From Oscillospiraceae bacterium (GTDB lineage: Bacteria > Bacillota > Clostridia > Oscillospirales > Ruminococcaceae): a DNA stretch of 12,557 bases. The stretch covers positions 3,603-16,159 of the forward strand of contig CADBXQ010000038.1 of the NCBI GenBank assembly GCA_902798675.1, given 5' to 3'. Positions within the stretch are counted from its first letter, which is position 1; the number at the start of each line of letters is the position of its first letter. A program made the position numbers and the translations under genes. The notes below the pieces were generated by a model. The model saw nothing but the letters and a program-made list of their open reading frames with translations, ran no database searches and had not been told where the DNA came from. Shown here in pieces: positions 6,369 to 12,557 of this stretch.

Positions 6369-9300
6369 ATGAAAATAAAAATCATTCAAAAAATGTTAGC
6401 AATTATTATAGCCACTTCAACTATTATGGCAACGCCTGGTTTGGCTTCTGCCATGCCCCCCAGAAAAAGGTTTTTGCAAAATAAGACCAATCGTCCTCGA
6501 GAGGATAGTGAAGAAGACGAAGAATTCAAGGGAAAAAACGATATTGAGTCTGGCTCAAAACAAAAAAATAACAATTCTGATTCTTCTGAAATTCAAAGTT
6601 TAGTTAAACAATTGTCTGATATTTTAGAAAAAAAATCTCAGGTTAGTGGAAATGATATTGAAAAAATTATAAAAAAATTGACAGAAAAAGAAAATTTATA
6701 TGGTCAAGAAAAGAAAATTTTTGAAACGCTTTTTAATATTCTAAACAACAGATTGATTCAAGATTTTAATGCTGGATGTTTTATGAAATTGCTCTCCAGG
6801 AATGTTGACAATTTGGATGTTAAAAATGTTATTTTTGACTGTTTTTGTCTGATTAGTTCTGAATTTCAATTTAATCAAACATATTTTGAAGATATTTTTA
6901 AAATTTTGTCTTTTTGCTGCGATAATGATTACACACGAAAATGTGGCGCATATATCATTAATAATTTATCTGGTCGAGGTTTTTTTGTTGATTGCTCGAA
7001 AGATCAAGCTTTGAAAATAGTTGACATTATTCTTAATTGTTCGAATGAAAACAGCGCCAAACAAAATTTTGTTGATTTAATTGTTGATTTTGCCAAAAAA
7101 AATTTTTTAGAAAAATATCCGCAAGAAAAAATTTCCAAATTGGTTGACGTGATGATTGCTTGCTCAAATGATCAAAATGCTCGTTCCAAAATTGTTGATG
7201 TGATTGGATTGCTTTTTCGACAGGGCGCGTTTGAAAACTGCTCCGAAGAACAAATTTTGAAAATAATTGATATGTTAAACAATTTATCAAAAGAGAATGA
7301 TATTAAAGGAAATATTGCAACAATTGTTAAGGACCTAACCCGCCATTTGGCTTCAAAGAATTACGCCAGAGAATATATGCCGTCAATGGTTAATATATTA
7401 AATAGGTGTGTTGAAAATAATAATTCAACAAAAAATTTAGCTTCTGCTGTCATTGACAATATATTTTCAAAATGTGATCTAAAAGGAGCTCAAGAAGAAG
7501 AGATTGCACTGATCCTTGAAACACTTGACAAATGCGCTCAAGACAAAGAAATTCAAAATAATGTTTTAAACTCAATTATTAATGGATTATTGAAAGATAT
7601 TTTCCAAAATTCTGAAAAAGACACTTTTGCTAAAATATTAAACATATTGGATAAGTGCTGTGATAACGGAGATTCAAAAGCAAATGTTGCCAATATTATT
7701 TCACTTTTGTTTGAAAAGGGCATTTTTAAAGAAAATTTTCATGATCAAATGATAAAAATATTAAACATACTGAATAGATGTTGCGACTGCGGCCCGGCAA
7801 AAATGGCAATAATATCTGCTGTTGTCAAGTTGTCAAGAATAGATTTCTTGAAAAAATACAAAGAGGAAGAAATAGACACGATATTGCAAATTTTAAATGG
7901 ATGTGTTGATGATGATGGTTTAAAAGAAAACATATTAACAATGATTAATTATTTATTTAAAAATATCCTTAAAAATATGAAAAAAGAAGAAATTCATCAA
8001 ATGCTGGATATAGTACGTAAATGCGCAAGCAGTGATCAAATGAAAACAAAAATTATTCCAAGCATTTCGGACTTTGTGGATTATTGTGATAATGCAGAAA
8101 AATTAACTAAAGACGAAATTATTAAAATATTTCATATATTAGACGAATGCTGTTATGATTATAACTATAAAGACCAGCTTATTCTCCTGGTCTCAAACCT
8201 ACTATCTAACCATGCTTTAAAAGATTTTTCAAAAGACGAAATCATGCTAATATTAAATATATTTAATAAAAATTTTAAATATGAAAATGTCAGAAAAAAA
8301 TTTTCGCATTTTATTTTCATCCTTGTTTTAAAAGATGGCTGTAAAAATTGTTCAAAAGAAGAAGTCGATATATTGTTAAATTTGTTGAAGCAATGCTGCA
8401 ACGATGACAACACAAAACCATATGTGGATATTGCCAATAATTTATTAAATGATCGTGATTTTTCAACAATATATTCAGAAAAAAATAAAATATTCATAAT
8501 GAATATGATTGAAAAATATGCAAATGATCGCAGTTTAAATAAATTAGCTAGAAATTTTGTGACGTGTTTGATTAGATCGGATTATATACAAAATTATTCA
8601 GAAGAAGAAATTGTTAAAACAATTTTTATATTAGATAAATTTATTGATAATAGTTATATAAAAAGTACTGTTGCAAATCTTGCTTGCTGTTTGATTCACC
8701 GCTATTGTCGGGACAACTGCCCAAAAGAAAAATTCAAACTCCCATTAACTATTTTACGTAAATGTTCTGATAACTGTATAGCCGAAAACAACATAATATA
8801 TGCAATTAATAAAATATCTGAGTATTACATGAAGATAGGTTGTTTCAATGAAGAAATTGGGGAATGGCTTGATATTTTAAATATACATGCTGAAAATTAT
8901 GAAAAAAAAGATCACATCGCGCTTATGTTTAGAAATTTTATGTCAAAAAAATGGTATAAAAATTGCTCAAAAGAGAATATGTCGAAGATAATGGAAATAC
9001 TGCATAAATGCATTGAAAACGACGACGCCAAATCACATATTTTGACAATAAGCGCTGTTTTAATTAATGCACGATATTTTGCGGGCAATCCCGAAGGCGC
9101 GTTAAAAGCAGTAAATTTGATGGCTGAATGCGCTGTTGATTATGCGGATTTAAAAATTAAAACTTTAAAATATATATATATATTAAATTGTCATTATCGC
9201 TTTCATAACTGCTCTCAAGCCGAATCTGTTGCGATAGTGGATATATTAAATAAATTTGTGTGTGACCCAAAAATGACAAAATATGTCCTGTATAATCTGT

Positions 9301-11729
9301 CAAATATGGCCTCAAAAAATGCCATTGTGAACTATTCTAAAGCAAAAGCTTCACAAATAATGGATATGCTGTCTAAATTAATTGACAACAGCAAATTGCC
9401 GGAAAGCGAATTAAAAGATGGCGACGTTGCGCAAAATGTTTTGCATATAACCATGTTTTTGTTTCATAATGGCTTTTTGAGAGAATTTTCACTTGAACAA
9501 ATAGAATATATGTTAGGGAAATGCTGTAATAGCGACTCGACTAGAAAATATTTTGTTATTGCCAATTATTTTCTGACAAATGGGTCAAAAACAACCATGC
9601 GTGAACTCGCAGCAGCTTTAAATGAATGTCTAGACGAAGGCGGTCGAGAGTCTGAAGTTTCACATATGGTTTTAAATATTGTTAAGTTTGATCACTTTAA
9701 AAATTGTTCTCAAGAGGAAATAAAATCATTAATAAATATATTACATCGTTGCAGCAACGACAGTTCAACACATATAGAAGTTTTATATTCAACAGCGTGC
9801 TTAATAAATAGTGGTTTAATGGACAACTGTTTAAAAGATGAAAAAAAATTATTAACAGAAATAATATATGGGTGTCTCAATAGCAATAATTGTAATGTGC
9901 AAAACAATTTAATCAGCATTATCGGATCACTTTTGTCAAAAAATTTTTTTGAAAACAATTTAACAGAAATGAAACCAATCGTTGAATTTATGGAAAAATG
10001 CACCAATATTAATGAATTTAAACCACAAATTTCAATGTTAGTTTGCAAATTAGTTATTAATCAATTGCTGATAAATTGCTCAAAAGGCCCAATAATAAAT
10101 ATTTTAGATAGATGCGTCAATCGCAATGGGGATAACAAATTTATTCCTCACGCCATTAGAGTTTTATGCGAAGAAAGATTGGCTGGGTATTTATCAAGTG
10201 CTGATATTTCGAAATTGCTTGAGATTTTAGAAAAATGCGCTGCAGGCAAATGTGATTATGTTGATTCGGTCAAATATCTTGCATCTGCTATTAAATATTT
10301 GATATTAAAAGAAGATTGGTGTATGGGAAATGTTTCAAAACATGAGTCGTTTAGAGTGATGAAACTGTTAGATTTTTGCATTAATCATAAAAACATGAAT
10401 GGTTCAATATATTTTTTCAAACCCAATATTATAATATCCGTTGGCAATTTAACTTTAAAAAGGCTGCGCCAAGGTCTTTGCGGGGATGAAATTGAAAAAA
10501 TAGTAGATCTTTTGGCAAGAGGCTCAGAAGATTGCGACGCTAGAATATATGTTGAAGGCGCATTTTCTCTGCTTATTAGTGATGAATTTGGAGATGAAAT
10601 CATAAAAAAAATAGACGTTTTATTAAAAAATGACGTTAACAATAGTGTTAAAAATAATTTTATAACAGTAATATATAATCTGGTTAAAAATAATTTTATG
10701 AAAAATTATAACAAAAATCAAATTTCAAATATATTAAAAATTCTGCATTTATGTAATAAAAATGATTCTGAAAAATTATATATTGGAAATATTGTTTATA
10801 AATTAATCGATAATGGGCTGTTGAAAGATAGTTCGAATGAAGAAATGTCTATGCTCATGGACATGTTGAGTGAATTTGCTAAAAATGATAAAATTAAAAT
10901 GGAATTTCCAAATATTTTTGATAAATTGCTTGCAACTGATTTTTTTAAATATGGAATTGAAAAAGCAGTAGATATATTGGAAAAAATCGACGAAAACAAT
11001 GAAAATCATAAAAATATTATAAATATTATTGAAAAATTGATTGACAAAAAATATTTAAATAATGCGACTGAATCTGAAATTGCAAGAATAACTGATATAT
11101 TAATTAGACATTTGGAAAATGATCAACTCCGATTGGGTTCTTTAAGATGCATCCATAAATTATTAGTTAATGATTATTTGAATAATTTGCCAAAGGATAA
11201 AACTAAAAAAATAATAAATGCTTTGAGTTATACTTATGGTGATTGTGAATCTAAAAAATTGGCTGCAAATCTTTTGACATTTTTAGCTTGTCGTGACTGC
11301 CTAAGCGGGTGGTCTGAAGATGAAATTTTGCAAATAGTTTCCATTTTATATAGATGTTCGGACGATCAGGGCGCAACTGAAAATGTTTTACAAGCTTTTG
11401 TTTGGCTGGCAGCAAAAAAGTGCTTTTCGGGATTTTCTGCTGGCAAAATGGAAAAAATAATTGAGTTTCTAGATAAATTTTCCAATAACACTGCTGCAAA
11501 ACCGCTTGTTGTAAAAACTATTGAACAGTTGGCTATTTATGGGTCTTTTAAAAAATATTCAAAAGATGGAGTTTCAAAAATAATCAATATAATCGGACAA
11601 TGCTGCAATCAAGAAAACTCACGGAAATTTTCAGCTAACGCCATTGATCAATTGGCAAGCCAAGGCCTGATTGAACAAAAATATAAAAACACATTAAAAA
11701 ATTGGTGGAATATACCATCCACATTTTAG
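6369..11729 (+). CDS. Giant secreted alpha-helical repeat protein, 1786 aa, ~39 units (gene 4)
   Basis: Residues 1-28 are the family Sec signal peptide (MKIKIIQK, hydrophobic core, cleavage after GLASA). Residues 29-73 are a charged linker: PPRKR, then RPREDSEEDEEF, then Lys/Asn/Ser. Residues ~74-125 form a cap-like segment with KENLYGQ (107-113) shared with gene 5. From about residue 170 to the end the protein is one continuous solenoid; I count about 39 second helices by eye. Good examples are KDTFAKILNILDKC, EDEILQIVSILYRC and KDGVSKIINIIGQC. The period is 41 residues where it is clean. Most units carry Cys at the end of helix B and many carry another in the turn before it (KNCSKEE). Scattered units are degenerate or shortened (about 1140-1240). 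The C-terminus (WWNIPSTF) has no anchor. Such a solenoid would be a long superhelix offering protein-binding surface; its target is unknown. No catalytic domain is visible. Confidence 0.93.
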   Translation: MKIKIIQKMLAIIIATSTIMATPGLASAMPPRKRFLQNKTNRPREDSEEDEEFKGKNDIESGSKQKNNNSDSSEIQSLVKQLSDILEKKSQVSGNDIEKIIKKLTEKENLYGQEKKIFETLFNILNNRLIQDFNAGCFMKLLSRNVDNLDVKNVIFDCFCLISSEFQFNQTYFEDIFKILSFCCDNDYTRKCGAYIINNLSGRGFFVDCSKDQALKIVDIILNCSNENSAKQNFVDLIVDFAKKNFLEKYPQEKISKLVDVMIACSNDQNARSKIVDVIGLLFRQGAFENCSEEQILKIIDMLNNLSKENDIKGNIATIVKDLTRHLASKNYAREYMPSMVNILNRCVENNNSTKNLASAVIDNIFSKCDLKGAQEEEIALILETLDKCAQDKEIQNNVLNSIINGLLKDIFQNSEKDTFAKILNILDKCCDNGDSKANVANIISLLFEKGIFKENFHDQMIKILNILNRCCDCGPAKMAIISAVVKLSRIDFLKKYKEEEIDTILQILNGCVDDDGLKENILTMINYLFKNILKNMKKEEIHQMLDIVRKCASSDQMKTKIIPSISDFVDYCDNAEKLTKDEIIKIFHILDECCYDYNYKDQLILLVSNLLSNHALKDFSKDEIMLILNIFNKNFKYENVRKKFSHFIFILVLKDGCKNCSKEEVDILLNLLKQCCNDDNTKPYVDIANNLLNDRDFSTIYSEKNKIFIMNMIEKYANDRSLNKLARNFVTCLIRSDYIQNYSEEEIVKTIFILDKFIDNSYIKSTVANLACCLIHRYCRDNCPKEKFKLPLTILRKCSDNCIAENNIIYAINKISEYYMKIGCFNEEIGEWLDILNIHAENYEKKDHIALMFRNFMSKKWYKNCSKENMSKIMEILHKCIENDDAKSHILTISAVLINARYFAGNPEGALKAVNLMAECAVDYADLKIKTLKYIYILNCHYRFHNCSQAESVAIVDILNKFVCDPKMTKYVLYNLSNMASKNAIVNYSKAKASQIMDMLSKLIDNSKLPESELKDGDVAQNVLHITMFLFHNGFLREFSLEQIEYMLGKCCNSDSTRKYFVIANYFLTNGSKTTMRELAAALNECLDEGGRESEVSHMVLNIVKFDHFKNCSQEEIKSLINILHRCSNDSSTHIEVLYSTACLINSGLMDNCLKDEKKLLTEIIYGCLNSNNCNVQNNLISIIGSLLSKNFFENNLTEMKPIVEFMEKCTNINEFKPQISMLVCKLVINQLLINCSKGPIINILDRCVNRNGDNKFIPHAIRVLCEERLAGYLSSADISKLLEILEKCAAGKCDYVDSVKYLASAIKYLILKEDWCMGNVSKHESFRVMKLLDFCINHKNMNGSIYFFKPNIIISVGNLTLKRLRQGLCGDEIEKIVDLLARGSEDCDARIYVEGAFSLLISDEFGDEIIKKIDVLLKNDVNNSVKNNFITVIYNLVKNNFMKNYNKNQISNILKILHLCNKNDSEKLYIGNIVYKLIDNGLLKDSSNEEMSMLMDMLSEFAKNDKIKMEFPNIFDKLLATDFFKYGIEKAVDILEKIDENNENHKNIINIIEKLIDKKYLNNATESEIARITDILIRHLENDQLRLGSLRCIHKLLVNDYLNNLPKDKTKKIINALSYTYGDCESKKLAANLLTFLACRDCLSGWSEDEILQIVSILYRCSDDQGATENVLQAFVWLAAKKCFSGFSAGKMEKIIEFLDKFSNNTAAKPLVVKTIEQLAIYGSFKKYSKDGVSKIINIIGQCCNQENSRKFSANAIDQLASQGLIEQKYKNTLKNWWNIPSTF
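9171..9183 (+). repeat. Short TA dinucleotide tract inside gene 4
   Basis: Six TA units plus a T encode part of KYIYIL. Slippage by one unit would shift the frame and truncate the protein at about half length. The tract is short, and there is no sign that it is used as a switch. Confidence 0.5.
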
Positions 11730-11834
11730 TTTTGATAAAAAATAAATTATGTTGTTAAATTTGCTAATAAATCAAAAAACTTTTTCATCCATGATTTTAA
11801 TTTGAATCTAATAAAAACCAAAAGGAGATTATAT
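11730..11834 (+). other. Gene 4 to gene 5 gap without a convincing terminator or promoter
   Basis: Unlike the two previous gaps, this one has no strong hairpin with a T tract and lacks the conserved 31-bp block. A 5-bp stem (GTGGA 11705-11709 with TCCAC 11718-11722) overlaps the end of gene 4 and is followed by ATTTTAGTTTT; it is too weak to call. AAAAGGAG ends at 11827, 7 nt before the ATG of gene 5. Gene 5 may be read through from gene 4 or use a promoter I cannot identify. Confidence 0.5.
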
Positions 11835-12557
11835 ATGAACCTTAAGATTATCAAACAAACGCTTGCTGCAGTGATTGCAGTTGCGAGTTTTGCGACAACG
11901 CCCGGTTTGGCTGAAGCTAGCCTGTCTAGGCGTCATGTGGCGGCGAAAAAAAAGCGCCACAAATTTATTACATTGGGTAATGAAAATAAAACAGTTGCCG
12001 GCTCGGAGGAAGCGGGTCAGCGTAAGCATCCTGCAGTTGTGAAAAAAAAGCACCACAAATTTATTACATTGGGTAATGAAAATAAAAAGGTTTCCGAATT
12101 AGCGAATCAATTGTTTGAGACTTTAGGCAAAGAGTCAAAATTAAAAAACGATATTATAAATATTATTAATAATTTGAATAAAAAAGAAAATTTATATGCT
12201 CAAAAATCCAGTATCGCCAAATTTATCAGCGACAGGGTTTCTGCTCGCAAGGATCCATATATTGCCCAGTTTAAACAGGTTGTTAAATTGCTTGCCAAAT
12301 GTGCTGACGACAAAGAGGCCGGGCGTTTTGTTGCCAGCTGTTTTGATTTCATTGCTTTTGAGCAGTTTAAGGTTGATCTAGACTTTGAAAGCGTCGAAAA
12401 AATTTTAAAATCACTATATAAACATGACGATAGTGAAGATTTATTGATTAGTGTTATAGATGGCGCATGTTTCAATGACTTTTTTAAAAATGCCAGTCAG
12501 GATAAAATTAATGAAATATTAGATCTATTTTTGAAATATTCAAATTTTAATCAACCA
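11835..12557 (+). CDS. Secreted alpha-helical repeat protein, 5' part (gene 5)
   Basis: The ATG follows AAAAGGAG with ideal 7-nt spacing, and the frame stays open for 241 codons to the window edge, so the C-terminus is missing. Residues 1-28 are the family signal peptide (MNLKIIKQ, hydrophobic core, cleavage after GLAEA). Residues 29-85 are a basic linker made of two copies of a KKKRHKFITLGNENK-like unit. Residues ~88-130 match the cap-like segment of gene 4: LANQLFETLGK, then DIINIINNL, then KENLYAQ (117-123). Helical units start at about residue 140 (VVKLLAKCADDKEAGRFVASCFDF, shortened here: VVKLLAKC then AGRFVASC), and ASQDKINEILDLFLKY is a typical second helix. Final length cannot be judged. 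Its similarity to gene 4 in the cap suggests these two are closer to each other than to gene 2. Confidence 0.9.
   Translation, partial: MNLKIIKQTLAAVIAVASFATTPGLAEASLSRRHVAAKKKRHKFITLGNENKTVAGSEEAGQRKHPAVVKKKHHKFITLGNENKKVSELANQLFETLGKESKLKNDIINIINNLNKKENLYAQKSSIAKFISDRVSARKDPYIAQFKQVVKLLAKCADDKEAGRFVASCFDFIAFEQFKVDLDFESVEKILKSLYKHDDSEDLLISVIDGACFNDFFKNASQDKINEILDLFLKYSNFNQP
11946..12087 (+). repeat. 46-bp direct repeat, 96-bp period, in the gene 5 linker
   Basis: Bases 11946-11991 and 12042-12087 are identical except for one base (CGCCAC versus CACCAC), and the 32-codon spacing keeps the frame. They encode KKKRHKFITLGNENK and KKKHHKFITLGNENK. The flanks (RRHVAA and RKHPAVV) are also related, so a unit of about 96 bp was duplicated and only part stayed nearly identical. 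Each copy starts with a run of eight A, a possible slippage site. Confidence 0.9.

Noticed and set aside
6690..6707. ENLYGQ in gene 4 and ENLYAQ in gene 5 resemble the recognition site of tobacco etch virus protease (ENLYFQ).
   Set aside because: The following residues are E and K rather than G or S, the motif sits in a predicted helix, and a potyviral protease is irrelevant here. The shared motif is better explained by common descent of the cap.
11705..11728. Hairpin GTGGA/TCCAC with trailing T-rich bases at the end of gene 4 as a terminator.
   Set aside because: Only 5 bp with an 8-nt loop and an interrupted T tract, much weaker than the two clear terminators in the same window.
12196..12381. 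61-codon + strand frame inside gene 5.
   Set aside because: It overlaps the better-supported frame with signal peptide and family repeats, and it has no ribosome site.
2..12557. Reassigned TGA codon (mycoplasma-like code), considered because of the A+T richness.
   Set aside because: Gene 2 and the gene 3 remnant end at TGA right before terminators, and Trp is encoded by TGG throughout.

Overview
The window is strongly A+T-rich bacterial DNA read with the standard code: TGA is used as a stop and Trp is TGG. It holds one thing only, an array of paralogous genes for secreted alpha-helical repeat proteins, all on the + strand. Strong AGGAG-type ribosome sites, extended -10 promoters (TGnTATAAT) and hairpin/T-tract terminators are all typical of Firmicutes-like bacteria. 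The low G+C, the large repeat proteins and the evidence of ongoing duplication and decay would fit a host-associated or symbiotic lineage. That lineage call is inference; no marker gene is present to fix the taxon.

Layout: (1) positions 2-703, the 3' end of a first family member, cut by the window edge. (2) 772-3246, a complete 824-residue member followed by a clear terminator. (3) 3397-6185, a member of about 927 residues broken by a frameshift near 5851-5860, so the main frame ends early at 6000 and its natural C-terminus lies in another frame (to 6185); a second clear terminator follows. (4) 6369-11729, a giant 1786-residue member with about 39 helical repeat units. (5) 11835 to the window end, the start of another member. 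No gene-free gap exceeds about 190 bases. No RNA gene, insertion sequence or CRISPR array was seen.

Every member whose start is visible has the same architecture: a 28-residue Sec signal peptide ending in an AxA-type cleavage site (AGA, TSA, ASA, AEA), then a low-complexity charged linker, usually Lys/Arg-rich and often containing tandem repeats, then an array of units of about 41 residues. Each unit looks like two helices: an AKxxVAxxIxxLLxxGFF helix and an SKEEIxKILDILxKC helix, joined by an acidic Asp/Asn turn. This is the pattern of an ARM/HEAT-like alpha-solenoid, but I do not recognise a named family. A Cys closes most second helices. No transmembrane segment, LPXTG motif or other anchor is visible, so the proteins are probably exported and free or non-covalently bound.

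Genes 3 and 4 have near-identical upstream regulatory blocks placed exactly 7 bp after the preceding terminator. This suggests the array grew by duplication of a terminator-promoter-gene unit and that members are largely transcribed separately. Solenoid repeats usually bind proteins or peptides; a role in interaction with a host or neighbouring cells is the leading guess, but nothing in the window proves it.
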